Shown in pieces: positions 51,247 through 60,367 of a DNA stretch of 64,000 nt. The stretch spans positions 345,297 to 409,296 of the forward strand of contig JAFDVW010000013.1 in the NCBI GenBank assembly GCA_018268755.1, in the 5' to 3' direction. Position 1 is the stretch's first letter. Each line of letters starts with the position of its first letter. A program made the position numbers and the translations under genes. The notes under the pieces were generated by a model. That model saw only the letters and a list, made by a program, of their open reading frames with translations, was not told where the DNA came from and made no database searches. The DNA comes from Acidobacteriota bacterium (lineage in GTDB: Bacteria > Acidobacteriota > Terriglobia > Terriglobales > Acidobacteriaceae).

Positions 51247-51466
51247 GTCATCCTGAGCGAAGTGAGTTCTTCGCTTTGCGAAGAACTCACGTAGTCGAAG
51301 GACCCCTGCACTGTTAATTCTTACAATCGTCTCAGGGAATTCTACCGCGCTCCTGGTTCAACGAGAGAACGCCTGGCTTCGACCTTGCCGATCACCGTTG
51401 CTGTAACGATCCTTCGACTTCGCAGATGCTTCCCTTCATGAAAGCATCCGTTCTGCTCAGGATGAC
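51247..51466. repeat. 220-bp element with terminal inverted repeats
   Basis: It opens with GTCATCCTGAGC and ends with GCTCAGGATGAC, a perfect 12-bp terminal inverted repeat. Near the left end a perfect 13-bp stem (GTGAGTTCTTCGC / GCGAAGAACTCAC, loop TTT) stands out, and both ends carry GTCGAAGGA-type phrases. The rest of the 51218-51546 gap holds a fragment (GGATTCCTCGTCGC ... CTCCTCGGAATGACAAGA, 51481-51519) shared with 35725-35767. No gene is seen there. Confidence 0.8.
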
Positions 51467-51546
51467 TATGCAATGGAACTGCGGATTCCTCGTCGCTTCG
51501 CTCCTCGGAATGACAAGATTATAGAGTGAGGGGCGGGCAATGAGGA

Positions 51547-52065
51547 TTACTTCGAGCGCTCCGCCAGGTACGCTTCCTTGTACCCCAGATAGTTGTTCGC
51601 GTAACGCAGGATGCTGGCCATATCTTTCTCATCCAACTTGCGGCGGAATTTGCCCGGCGATCCCATCCACAGCGACCCCGGCTCCACCACGGTTTTCTCG
51701 GGAATCAGCGTGCCGGCGGCGATGATGGAGCCTGCGCCAATGCGCGCGCCATTCAAAATGATGCTGCCCATGCCGATGAGGCAGCGGTCTTCAATGACGC
51801 AGCCGTGCAGCGTGACCGAGTGGCCCACCGTCACATAGTCCCCGACATAAACCCCGTACTTCTCTTTCATGCCGTGCAGGACGCTGTTGTCCTGGATGTT
51901 GGAGTGAGCGCCGATGCGGATCTCATGCACATCGCCGCGGACCACGGCATTCATCCATACGCTGGCGTGTTCGCCCAGGACCACATCGCCGATGATCTGG
52001 GCCGATTCGTCGACATAACAGGAATCCGGGACGGTGGGCGTGACGCCTTTGTAGGAACGGATCAT
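51547..52065 (-). CDS. Gamma-carbonic anhydrase family protein (left-handed beta-helix)
   Basis: A 172-residue hexapeptide-repeat protein of the gamma-CA/YrdA group. GEHASVWMNAVVRGDVHEIRIGAHSNIQDNSVLHGM, VGHSVTLHGCVIEDRCLIGMGSIILNGARIGAGSIIAAGTLI give the left-handed beta-helix and the three metal-ligand His positions (LHG, GHS, LHG). Whether it hydrates CO2 or is an assembly/acyltransferase homologue cannot be told from sequence; many YrdA-type proteins show weak activity. Confidence 0.85.
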   Translation of the reverse strand: MIRSYKGVTPTVPDSCYVDESAQIIGDVVLGEHASVWMNAVVRGDVHEIRIGAHSNIQDNSVLHGMKEKYGVYVGDYVTVGHSVTLHGCVIEDRCLIGMGSIILNGARIGAGSIIAAGTLIPEKTVVEPGSLWMGSPGKFRRKLDEKDMASILRYANNYLGYKEAYLAERSK

Positions 52066-52250
52066 ATTTCTGGAATCAAGTCCTCAACCTCAAGAGTCAG
52101 CGCACGGGTCGCGCGCGCGGAAGAAATCTGAACATACCACGCGGACAGCGGAATCGACAAAAGGCGGGGAATGCCGGAAGCATCGCTGAAGAACATGGGT
52201 CGCGTCGGCGAAACGGGAGGCGCAGCTGAGCTGCGCCTCCTACAGGGGAT

Positions 52251-53744
52251 TCAGTTGTCCGTGGGTTCCGGCGGTGAGGGCGGAGAAGGCAGTTTTTTCG
52301 GCGTCGGCGGATTCGGCGGCGCCGGGACCGTTCTGGACTGTTCCTCGGTAAAGGAAGAGCCTTTCTGGATCGAGATGGATCCCCGATCATTGCTGAGCAC
52401 AATCTTGGGTCCGCCGGAACCGTTTCCCCCCATGGCGGTGGCCTGGTCGTCGGAATTGTTGACCTTCACGCCGGGAAATTCGCTGGCAATGTCGCCGTCA
52501 CGGGCCTTGGCTTCCAGCTGGAAGGTGGCTTTGTCGGGGAGGTAAAGCTCAATATCGCCCCGCCGATTCTCCAGTTGTAAGTCTCCCACTTTGGTTACGT
52601 GTACCTCGACCGCACCATTTTCGTTTTGCAGGCGCACGTCCCCGGAGACGCCATTCACACGGATGTCTTTGGAGCGGGTAAGCAGCCGGAAGGGCCCGGT
52701 CACGTCGCTGGCGCGGAAGTCGCCGGCGTCCATATCCAGGTCGCCCGGAAGTTTGGCGAGTTCCAGATCGGTGCGGGTGGACTTAAAGGTCACCCGCCCC
52801 CCGATTTTGCCCAGGCGGAGGCTGTCAAACTCGCCGTTCATGCGAAGCGCACCTTTCACCTCTTCCACGCTGACATCGCTGGGCCGGCCCTCCACGGAAA
52901 CATCGGAGGAAATCTGGGAAACGCGGGCCGAGCTGTTCTGCAATTTCAGCGCGACTTTGCCATTGACGTCGGAAACCGTAATGTCGCCCTTTTGGCTGGA
53001 GACGTCCACATCGCCGTCGCGGCCCAGCACGCTCACATCGCCGCGGCGGGCGGCAATGACCACGGCCGCCTTGCGGGGCACGCTGATATCGAGGTCGCTG
53101 GTCACACTGTGATCGCCCGCGCCCTGGGTGTTGGCATTCACGGTCACGGTTTGCCCAGAAACGGTGATCTCAGGCTTGGTCTTGGGGTTCCACTCGTCGG
53201 CTTGTTCCTGCTTGTCGGCGTTGATGCGCTTGTGCACCGCCACATGGATCTGGTTGTCCTGGGAAACGCTCAGGTTGACCGCTCCCCGGTCGTTGACGAC
53301 ATGCAGGCTGTTGCCCGCGGGGAAGTCCTGGGCAATCTGGTCTTCGTAGTTGTAAGTATGGCCGAAAAAGGGGAAGTCGTCGTCCCCAACCTGGATGTGG
53401 TCGCGCAAGGAATCCCAGTCCACCCGGGAAGCTTGCGTGGCAATCAGGCCAAAGGTGATGAGCAGGATGATCAGGAAAATCCCGCCCGCCCCAATACCGC
53501 GGGGGCGTATGCCGGAGCGCTGCGCCTGTTGATATTCCAGCAGCTTAATGATGCCGGCGACGATCAATAGCACCGGCCAGTAGTGCGCGAACCAGTAGCC
53601 CAGATGGTGCCATTGCAGCACCCCCATGGTCCCCAGCAGGAACAGGACGCCGATAGCGATCAGGACCACCGGGCCCGCAATCGAGCGCGGCGGCCGCGGA
53701 GGCATCGGCGGAGGCGGCGGAATCAATGGGCCCGGGCTAGACAT
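52251..53744 (-). CDS. Membrane protein with DUF4097 beta-strand repeats
   Basis: A 497-residue protein: proline-rich start (residues 1-20), two transmembrane hairpins (about 22-75, VVLIAIGVLFLLGTMGVL ... YWPVLLIVAGIIKLLEY, and 85-105), then a long beta-helix-like DUF4097 region (about 130-450) with repeated V-x-x-x-D-G-V/I units such as GDVSVLGRDGDVDVSSQKGDITVSDVNG. The C-terminus is Pro/Lys/Ser-rich. It overlaps the upstream gene by 8 bases and is the last gene of the sigma-factor operon. DUF4097 proteins accompany stress operons in several phyla, but their biochemical role is unknown. Confidence 0.8.
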   Translation of the reverse strand: MSSPGPLIPPPPPMPPRPPRSIAGPVVLIAIGVLFLLGTMGVLQWHHLGYWFAHYWPVLLIVAGIIKLLEYQQAQRSGIRPRGIGAGGIFLIILLITFGLIATQASRVDWDSLRDHIQVGDDDFPFFGHTYNYEDQIAQDFPAGNSLHVVNDRGAVNLSVSQDNQIHVAVHKRINADKQEQADEWNPKTKPEITVSGQTVTVNANTQGAGDHSVTSDLDISVPRKAAVVIAARRGDVSVLGRDGDVDVSSQKGDITVSDVNGKVALKLQNSSARVSQISSDVSVEGRPSDVSVEEVKGALRMNGEFDSLRLGKIGGRVTFKSTRTDLELAKLPGDLDMDAGDFRASDVTGPFRLLTRSKDIRVNGVSGDVRLQNENGAVEVHVTKVGDLQLENRRGDIELYLPDKATFQLEAKARDGDIASEFPGVKVNNSDDQATAMGGNGSGGPKIVLSNDRGSISIQKGSSFTEEQSRTVPAPPNPPTPKKLPSPPSPPEPTDN

Positions 53745-54690
53745 GGTTCACCTCATTGGACGGCGGAGGTGGCACGGTCCCCTGGTCGCCGGGAGGTGCA
53801 TTGGGTGGGGCTGGCGTCTGGTCGTGGCTGGTTCGCGAGGCATTGCCGCCCAGCAGCTTGATCAGTCCAATCACCAGCAGCAGCACCGGCCAGGTCCGGC
53901 CAAAACCGGGACCGTCCAGGCTCTCCAGCATGAACAGGCTTCCCAAAGTGACCAGCACTGCAGGCCCCATGAGCCCCTGCGAGCTGCACTGCCGCAAATT
54001 GACGCCTTCCATGCCAAAGCGCTTGACGAATAACCACACTCCAATGCCAATCAGAAAGAGCGGCCAGATGCGATGCAGGTGAAGGTCGAGCGTGGTGTTG
54101 AGCAGGAACAACAGGCCCAGAATGATCAGGACGACCGCGGCGGTCGGGAGCTTTTCCGTGTTGGCGCGTGCTTCCGCTGCCTTGCCGCCGGAACCAAATG
54201 TCTGATCGATCCCAAAGGGGTCAGGTGCAGGCTGTCCCATCTGGATAGCAATAGCGGAACGCACCGCATCGATGATCTGGTAGAAGTAGAAAAAGCCCAG
54301 CAGAATTCCCAGGAACACGTTCATGTAGGCGGGCATGTCGGAATTCAAGCCGACGATGATCAGCGCCACAATTCCCAGGTGCGCCAATCCCTTGGCATAT
54401 TGCCCGTTGTAGACCGCTCCTACGCCGATGGGGAAGAAACCGGCCAGGATGCCGGCCACCGTGGGGTTCGGTCCGGAATTCTCGCCCGGAGCGCGCACTA
54501 CGCCGGCGGGCGCATCCACCACCTGCGAATAGGGCGGCTGCGGGGGCTGTACACCCTCCAGCCGCGCCGCCAGACAGCTTTCGCAGTAGATCACGCCGTG
54601 AACCGAGCGGGTGCAGTTTCCGCACAGCGGTTTCCCGCAGGTGCGGCAATAGGCGACAGCTGCAACATTGCTATGTGCGGCGCAGTTCAT
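53737..54690 (-). CDS. B-box zinc-finger protein with LiaF-like transmembrane region
   Basis: A 317-residue protein. Residues 1-45 form a B-box type zinc finger (CxxH ... CRTCGKPLCGNC ... CESC). The middle has three or four hydrophobic helices resembling a TM2/DUF5683-like unit (VAGILAGFFPIGVGAVYNGQYAKGLAHLGIVALIIVGL) and the C-terminal half has four more (VVLIILGLLFLLN, WPLFLIGIGVWLF, AVLVTLGSLFMLE, WPVLLLVIGLIKLL) that look like DUF5668/LiaF-TM. It overlaps the anti-sigma gene by four bases and the DUF4097 gene by eight, so translation is coupled. Likely part of an envelope-stress module. Confidence 0.75.
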   Translation of the reverse strand: MNCAAHSNVAAVAYCRTCGKPLCGNCTRSVHGVIYCESCLAARLEGVQPPQPPYSQVVDAPAGVVRAPGENSGPNPTVAGILAGFFPIGVGAVYNGQYAKGLAHLGIVALIIVGLNSDMPAYMNVFLGILLGFFYFYQIIDAVRSAIAIQMGQPAPDPFGIDQTFGSGGKAAEARANTEKLPTAAVVLIILGLLFLLNTTLDLHLHRIWPLFLIGIGVWLFVKRFGMEGVNLRQCSSQGLMGPAVLVTLGSLFMLESLDGPGFGRTWPVLLLVIGLIKLLGGNASRTSHDQTPAPPNAPPGDQGTVPPPPSNEVNHV

Positions 54691-55412
54691 ACCAACCTCC
54701 CAGGTGCGGTGACCTTGACCAAAGCGGGACCGGCCGGGGCGGAGGCAAGCACAGGCTGGTCTGCACTTTGGCTGTAATTGCGTTCTTGCTTTTCAGGCTC
54801 CCCACTGCTGTTGTTCTTGCGCTCTTTCTGATCTTCGGGACGGGCCGGCACCGCTGGAGTGGTGGCCCGTTGGAAATCCCGCACGCGGGACTGGATTTCA
54901 TAGACCAGTCGAATGTTGTCGTAGTATTTCACAACTCGTCCGTAGGTCTCGTGATAAGAGCGCCGGATGGCGCTGGGCCGCAGGTCGGCCTGGCGCAGAT
55001 CGCTCAACTTTACGCCCGCAATATTGAGCGCGATGGAGAGCGAAAAGAAGGCCATGCCGAAGGACATGGCGAACCGAGGCTGGCGCACAGTGGCGGCCAC
55101 CGGGGCCCACACCGCCGTCTGAAATCTCTCCCACCAGGAAGGCGCAAGCGCGTGCGCTGCGCTGGCCGGACCGCTGGTGGCCAGCAGAATGTTGCGCACC
55201 AGATCGGCGGGAGGCTCCACCTCCGCCAGTGACTTGAGCCAGCGTTGCCCTTCAGCCGCTTCGGCGAACAATGGGCCGCAAGCGGGGCAGGCCCCGGCGT
55301 GGGCCTGAAAGCTTGCCATCCGGGGGCCGCTTAAAGTGCCATCCAAAGCTTCGCTGAGCCAAGCCTCGAATTCGTGGCACTGCATGTCGTGTTTGCCGGT
55401 TTCTGGCATCAC
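54687..55412 (-). CDS. Putative zinc-binding anti-sigma factor
   Basis: A 241-residue protein with the ZAS zinc motif CHEFEAWLSEALDGTLSGPRMASFQAHAGACPAC (His-x-x-x-Cys-x-x-Cys), a central transmembrane helix (about residues 118-138, AMSFGMAFFSLSIALNIAGV), and a C-terminal extracytoplasmic helical region with Pro/Gln/Ser. It overlaps the sigma gene by four bases (ATGA). The arrangement is the standard one for an ECF sigma factor held by a membrane anti-sigma factor, though the inducing signal is unknown. Confidence 0.82.
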   Translation of the reverse strand: MMPETGKHDMQCHEFEAWLSEALDGTLSGPRMASFQAHAGACPACGPLFAEAAEGQRWLKSLAEVEPPADLVRNILLATSGPASAAHALAPSWWERFQTAVWAPVAATVRQPRFAMSFGMAFFSLSIALNIAGVKLSDLRQADLRPSAIRRSYHETYGRVVKYYDNIRLVYEIQSRVRDFQRATTPAVPARPEDQKERKNNSSGEPEKQERNYSQSADQPVLASAPAGPALVKVTAPGRLV

Positions 55413-56008
55413 ATCACCTGCCTATAGGTACGTTGTAAGAGCCGTGCAAGTTCCGCCCGGCCGCGATTTATACGAGACTTTACGGTGCCCTCGGGTACCT
55501 TGAGGGCGATTGCGATGTCACGGTAGTCCATGTCTTGTAAATCCCTTAGAATCAATGCCTCACGTAGGTCCGGGGAGATCTTTTGCAGGGCCAGATGGAC
55601 GGCCTCGCGGGCCTCCCGGGACTGCACCTGGGCATCCGGGGGCAGGCCTTTGTCGGGGATCTGCTCACTGAGGGGTAAAACGTCTTCGTGGTCTGAAGAG
55701 GTGGAATCCAGGGAATCGGTCAGGCGGTCCTGCTTACTTTTGCGGAAGTGGTCGACCAGAAGATTGCGGGTCACGGTGGTGACCCAGGTCATGAAGGCGC
55801 CGCGTTCCATGTCATAGCTGCCCAGGGTGCGGTACATCTTGATGAAGACTTCCTGGGTAAGGTCCTGGGCATCGTCACTGGATCCCGCGAAGCGGTAACA
55901 GATGTTGTAGATCCTGCGGTGGTAGCGCTGCACGATATCCTCCCAAGCGGCCGCATCGCCGGCAATACAACGGCGAACTAGTAAGGCGACGACCTGGGTA
56001 TCTTCCAA
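55409..56008 (-). CDS. ECF-type RNA polymerase sigma factor
   Basis: A 199-residue group IV sigma factor. Region 2: AWEDIVQRYHRRIYNICYRFAGSSDDAQDLTQEVFIKMYR and MTWVTTVTRNLLVDHFRK; region 4: QKISPDLREALILRDLQDMDYRDIAIALKVPEGTVKSRINRGRAELARLL. The start is TTG 56008 with GGGGAG seven bases before it. It heads a four-gene coupled operon with anti-sigma, B-box membrane protein and DUF4097 protein. Diverges from the Ser/Thr kinase gene. Confidence 0.92.
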   Translation of the reverse strand: MEDTQVVALLVRRCIAGDAAAWEDIVQRYHRRIYNICYRFAGSSDDAQDLTQEVFIKMYRTLGSYDMERGAFMTWVTTVTRNLLVDHFRKSKQDRLTDSLDSTSSDHEDVLPLSEQIPDKGLPPDAQVQSREAREAVHLALQKISPDLREALILRDLQDMDYRDIAIALKVPEGTVKSRINRGRAELARLLQRTYRQVM

Positions 56009-56253
56009 CCAGCACTCCCCGGAAACTCCTGGTTTTTCCAGCTAGCGAAACGGCCCGGCCACGAACCGGAACCTTTTCAGCCTCACCGGAAGAAAATACG
56101 TGAAAAGCAGGCCAGAAGTTCCCGACCATGAAACACGGCATTGTAACAGGGGAGGGTCACCGTATAGCGAAGACACGGCGAACACAGGGCTGGCGTGCCA
56201 CCGCACGGGAGAAGGCAAAACGAACTGCGTGCTCAACTTGCCGCCCCTGCGGT

Positions 56254-56259
56254 TATAAT
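56254..56259 (+). promoter_or_regulatory. TATAAT -10 element close to the kinase start
   Basis: A perfect TATAAT lies only 11 bases from the ATG at 56270. The predicted start of transcription is then within about four bases of the ATG, so the mRNA would have almost no leader. No convincing -35 at 16-18 bases was found. Confidence 0.45.
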
Positions 56260-56269
56260 TCGCGCACAC

Positions 56270-58921
56270 ATGCCGCTTTCTTCCGGTGACAAACTGGGGC
56301 CGTATGAGATCGAGGCGGTCCTTGGCGTGGGCGGGATGGGAGAAGTCTACCAGGCCCATGACTCGCGCCTGACGCGGGACGTCGCCATCAAGGTCCTGCC
56401 GCCATCGTTCGCACACGATGGCGACCGCCTGCGCCGTTTTGAAGTGGAAAGCCGGACGGTGGCGGCACTCAATCACCCCAACATTCTGGCGGTATATGAC
56501 GTGGGCGAGCAGGCCGGTTCGCCTTACCTGGTCACGGAGTTGCTGGAAGGCGAGAGCCTGCGTCAGCTGCTGGACGAAGGGCCCCTGCCGCAGCGTAAGG
56601 CAATCGAATTGGGAGGGCAGATTGCCCAGGGTCTTGCGGCCGCCCATGAAAAGAACATCGTCCATCGCGACCTGAAGCCGGAAAATCTGTTTATCACCCG
56701 CGATGGGCGGGCAAAGATCCTGGATTTCGGTTTGGCCAAGCTGGCCAGCGCGGTGGCCGACGTGTCCGACAATGCCACGCTTACCAGCTCACATACCGCA
56801 GCCGGCGTGGTGATGGGCACGGCCAGCTATATGGCCCCCGAGCAGGTGAGGGGCGAAGCGGTGGACGCCCGGACCGACATCTTTGCTCTGGGTGCCGTGC
56901 TGTACGAAATGCTAAGCGGGCGGCGGGCCTTTCGCCGCGACACCACCGCCGAGACCATGACGGCAGTGCTCAAGGAGGACCCTCCCGACTTTGCCCAAAT
57001 CCCGTGCCAGATTTCGCCGGCGCTGGACCGCATCATCCGGCGCTGCCTGGAGAAGCGTCCCGACCAGCGCTTCCAATCGGCGCGTGATCTGGCTTTCGCC
57101 CTCTCGGCGCTCTCCGGCTCCGACAGCACCTCGGCGCTCAAGGCCACGGCTGCGGAGGGGCAGGGAGCGCTGTGGGCCTGGATCGGCATACCGCTGCTGG
57201 TGGCGGCCCTGGCGGCCGCCGCTTGGCTGGGGATGAAGCGCGTGCCTGCGGTCAAACGCCAGCAGTTTGCCATCTCGGTCCCCGGCGAAGTCAGCCACAT
57301 GGCCCTCTCCGCAGATGGTTCGATGCTGGCCTTTGTTTCTCCCGAGGAGAGTACCGGCCTGCCCATGATCTATGTGCAAGCGGTGGGCTCCGCGGATGCG
57401 ACTTTGCTGGCGGGAACGGAAGGCGCCAGTTTTCCCTTCTGGTCACCGGACAACCGGTTCCTGGCATTTTTCGCCAATGGAAAGCTGTTGAAGATCGAAG
57501 TTTCCGGCGGCGTGCCCCAAGCCCTAACCAATGTGTTGTCCGCCCGCGGAGGGACCTGGGGGAGCCGGGACGTGATCGTCTATGCCCCGGATGCGGGCAG
57601 CGTGTTGTGGCGCATCCGTCCCGATGGCACCGGGGCGGCGCCGTTCACCGCCACCATCCGCGAGGGCGACAGCACCCATCGTTGGCCGATCTTTCTTCCG
57701 GATGGCGATCACTTCCTGTTCTGGGCGGGAAACTTCGCCAATGCCAGGAATGACCAAAGCAGCGGCATCTATATCAGCTCTCTGGCGGCCAAGGAGAAGA
57801 AATTGCTCGTCTTGTGCCGCTCCAGCGTAGCTTACGATGCGCGCTCGCTGTACTACGCCAATGATGACCGCCGCCTGGTCAGCCTCCCCTTTGATCTCGC
57901 GACGGGCAAGGTCACGGGAAGTCCGATGGTCGTCGCGGATGTGGTTGGGTTTCAGGCCTCGACTTATTGGACGGCCTTGACCGCCTCGCCCAATGGCACC
58001 TTGGTCTACAACTCGAATACCGGCGCGGCCACGTCGGAACTGACCTGGATGGACCGCAACGGAAAGGAACTGGGCCGGGTAGGGGAGCCGGCCGTGCAGG
58101 CCAACCCCAGCATTTCGCCCGATGGGACACGGGTCGCCGTGGACATCAGCGATCCCAAGCTCAATAACGTGGATATCTGGTTGGAAAGCCTGCAGGGCGC
58201 AGGAAACATGCGCTTCACTTTCAATCCAGGCGAGGAAGTGGTCGGGGTTTGGTCGCGCGACGGCAAGTATGTGGCCTATCGCGAGAATTTGGACAACGGC
58301 GCCGGCGTCTTCACCAAGCTGGCATCCGGGTTGGACCGTGAGCGCAAGCTCGCCATGGTGTCGTCGTTGGAGTTCGACATCATCCCCAATTCCTGGGCGC
58401 TGGGAGATACTTCGATCCCATGCCTCGACAACACACCGAATGGTTCCACGTTCCTTTTGGTGCCCGCCACGGGTGGGGAGCCTAAGCCTTTCCTGGAAGC
58501 CAAAGGAAGCGAGACCAATGGGCAGATTTCCCCCGACGGAAAATGGCTGGCCTATGCTTCCGATGAAACGGGAAACTGGGAGATCTACGTCACCAAGTTT
58601 CCCGAGGCGGTGGGAAAGTGGCAGGTATCACGGGGCGGCGGGAACGAACCCCGTTGGCGCGGAGATGGTAAGGAAATCTTCTACATCGGACCCAGGAGCG
58701 TGTTGACCAGTGTGGCGGTGGCCGGCGGAGAGACCTTTTCGACCGGCAACCGCACTGCGCTGTTCCAGTTCCACCAGCGCGCCCCGGTCTCTTCCACCGA
58801 CCTTTTCTCTTACGATGTCACTCGGGACGGCAGCCGCTTTCTGGTCAACAAATATGTGAAGCCCGAGCGCATTCCACCCTTGAACATTGTGCTGCACACC
58901 GAGGCGCCCACCACTCCCTGA
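56270..58921 (+). CDS. Transmembrane Ser/Thr protein kinase with PD40/TolB-like C-terminal domain
   Basis: An 883-residue Hanks-type kinase. Glycine loop GVGGMGEVY (19-27), catalytic Lys 41 in DVAIKVLPP, HRDLKPEN (132-139), DFG (152-154), MAPEQ (about 188-192) and RRCLEKRPDQRF at the end of the kinase domain. A single transmembrane helix lies at about 302-321. The extracytoplasmic part has WD40-like/PD40 blades with phrases such as SPDNRFLAFFANGKLLKIEV, ISPDGTRVAVDI and SPDGKWLAYASDETGNWEIYV. This architecture is common in Acidobacteria. Signals and substrates are unknown. The start at 56270 lacks a Shine-Dalgarno. Confidence 0.93.
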   Translation: MPLSSGDKLGPYEIEAVLGVGGMGEVYQAHDSRLTRDVAIKVLPPSFAHDGDRLRRFEVESRTVAALNHPNILAVYDVGEQAGSPYLVTELLEGESLRQLLDEGPLPQRKAIELGGQIAQGLAAAHEKNIVHRDLKPENLFITRDGRAKILDFGLAKLASAVADVSDNATLTSSHTAAGVVMGTASYMAPEQVRGEAVDARTDIFALGAVLYEMLSGRRAFRRDTTAETMTAVLKEDPPDFAQIPCQISPALDRIIRRCLEKRPDQRFQSARDLAFALSALSGSDSTSALKATAAEGQGALWAWIGIPLLVAALAAAAWLGMKRVPAVKRQQFAISVPGEVSHMALSADGSMLAFVSPEESTGLPMIYVQAVGSADATLLAGTEGASFPFWSPDNRFLAFFANGKLLKIEVSGGVPQALTNVLSARGGTWGSRDVIVYAPDAGSVLWRIRPDGTGAAPFTATIREGDSTHRWPIFLPDGDHFLFWAGNFANARNDQSSGIYISSLAAKEKKLLVLCRSSVAYDARSLYYANDDRRLVSLPFDLATGKVTGSPMVVADVVGFQASTYWTALTASPNGTLVYNSNTGAATSELTWMDRNGKELGRVGEPAVQANPSISPDGTRVAVDISDPKLNNVDIWLESLQGAGNMRFTFNPGEEVVGVWSRDGKYVAYRENLDNGAGVFTKLASGLDRERKLAMVSSLEFDIIPNSWALGDTSIPCLDNTPNGSTFLLVPATGGEPKPFLEAKGSETNGQISPDGKWLAYASDETGNWEIYVTKFPEAVGKWQVSRGGGNEPRWRGDGKEIFYIGPRSVLTSVAVAGGETFSTGNRTALFQFHQRAPVSSTDLFSYDVTRDGSRFLVNKYVKPERIPPLNIVLHTEAPTTP

Positions 58922-58927
58922 AGCGCT

Positions 58928-60178
58928 CTATTCCGAAGTGAAGTAGTCCACCGACACGGGATTTTCGAACAGCGAGTAATCCCGCGTCACCACCGTGATG
59001 CCGCTGTCAGTCACGAAATAGCGCTGGCGATCGGCTTCGGCATCGTAGCCGATGGTGGTGCCTTCGGGGATGTGGACGTCGCGGTCGATAATGGCGCGGC
59101 GGATGCGGCAATGGCGCCCCACGTTGACATGCGAGAACAGAATGCTGGCATCGATCTCACTGTAAGAGTTGACCCGCACGTCCGGGGAGAGGATGCTGTT
59201 TTTCACCACGCTCCCGGAGACAATGCAGCCGGAAGAGACAATGGAGTCGACCGCGGTCCCGGTGCGGCCTTTTTCCGCAAAGACGAATTTGGCGGGAGGA
59301 TACTGGCGCTGGAAGGTGCGGATGGGCCAGTCTTCATCATAGAGATTGAAAACCGGGGACACCGAGACGATATCCATATTGGCTTCGTAATAGGCCTCCA
59401 GCGTGCCCACATCGCGCCAATAGAGGGCTTCTTTCTTGTTCTCGTCGATGAAGTCGTAGGCGTAGATGCGGTAGTCCTCCACCATACGGGGCAGAATGTC
59501 TTTGCCGAAATCGTGGCTGGAGTTGGGATCTTCCGCGTCCTTCAGGAGCACGGGAATCAGCACGTCGGTGTTGAACAGGTAAATGCCCATGGAGGCCGCA
59601 ACTTTTTCCGGGTTATAGGGGGAACGCAGCTTGGTTTCCCGCGGCTTTTCCTGGAACCCTTTTACCTGGTTATTGCTGTCGACATCCACCACGCCAAAGC
59701 GGTAGACCTCGGAGCAGTCAATCTGAATGGTGGCCAGGGTCACATCGGCGTTGGTTTCATTGTGCCGTTCCAGCATGAGCCCGTAATTCATCTTGTAAAT
59801 ATGGTCGCCGGAAAGAATCAGGACATGCTTGGGCTGTTCCGAGCCGATGGAATAAATGTTCTGATAGACGGCATCGGCAGTCCCCTGGTACCACTGTTCC
59901 CCCACGCGCTTCATGGGGGGCAGGACTTCCACGAACTCCCCCACTTCCCGGCCCAGAATGTTCCAGCCCTCGCGAATATGGCGATTGAGGGAAAGGGCCT
60001 TGTATTGGGTCAGGATGTAGACCCGGCGCAGGTCGGAGTTGATGCAGTTGGAAAGGGTGACGTCTACGATGCGGTAGATGCCGCCGAAGGTGACGGCGGG
60101 CTTGGCGCGGTCGCGGGTCAGGGGATACAGCCGCTCTCCTGCTCCCCCGGCTAAGAGGACTCCCAACGTATCTTTCAT
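58928..60178 (-). CDS. glgC: Glucose-1-phosphate adenylyltransferase
   Basis: A 416-residue ADP-glucose pyrophosphorylase, the regulated first step of glycogen synthesis. Nucleotidyltransferase motif VLLAGGAGERLYPLTRDRAKPAVTFGG (about 6-32), RVYILTQYKALSLNRHIREGW, WYQGTADAVYQN and LILSGDHIYKMNYGLML, then a C-terminal left-handed beta-helix (VSSGCIVSGSVVKNSILSPDVRVNSYSEIDASILF). ATG 60178 is the standard start; a longer ORF is ignored. Its stop is 6 bases from the convergent kinase gene's stop. Confidence 0.95.
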   Translation of the reverse strand: MKDTLGVLLAGGAGERLYPLTRDRAKPAVTFGGIYRIVDVTLSNCINSDLRRVYILTQYKALSLNRHIREGWNILGREVGEFVEVLPPMKRVGEQWYQGTADAVYQNIYSIGSEQPKHVLILSGDHIYKMNYGLMLERHNETNADVTLATIQIDCSEVYRFGVVDVDSNNQVKGFQEKPRETKLRSPYNPEKVAASMGIYLFNTDVLIPVLLKDAEDPNSSHDFGKDILPRMVEDYRIYAYDFIDENKKEALYWRDVGTLEAYYEANMDIVSVSPVFNLYDEDWPIRTFQRQYPPAKFVFAEKGRTGTAVDSIVSSGCIVSGSVVKNSILSPDVRVNSYSEIDASILFSHVNVGRHCRIRRAIIDRDVHIPEGTTIGYDAEADRQRYFVTDSGITVVTRDYSLFENPVSVDYFTSE

Positions 60179-60367
60179 GGCCCTTCCATGGGGACGGGAA
60201 TGTTTGGGAGCGGCTAGACCTTTCGTCGCGGTGCGCACTCCACGGAACGCGTTATTGTAACGCTGGCAGCAAACAGAAAGGAAGTGGCGAGCGGCAAAGT
60301 GGTATTTTCCAGACTGGTTGCGGAAGCTGCCCCGAGGCGGGATGCTTCCAGCCTCCGACCGGCTCGA

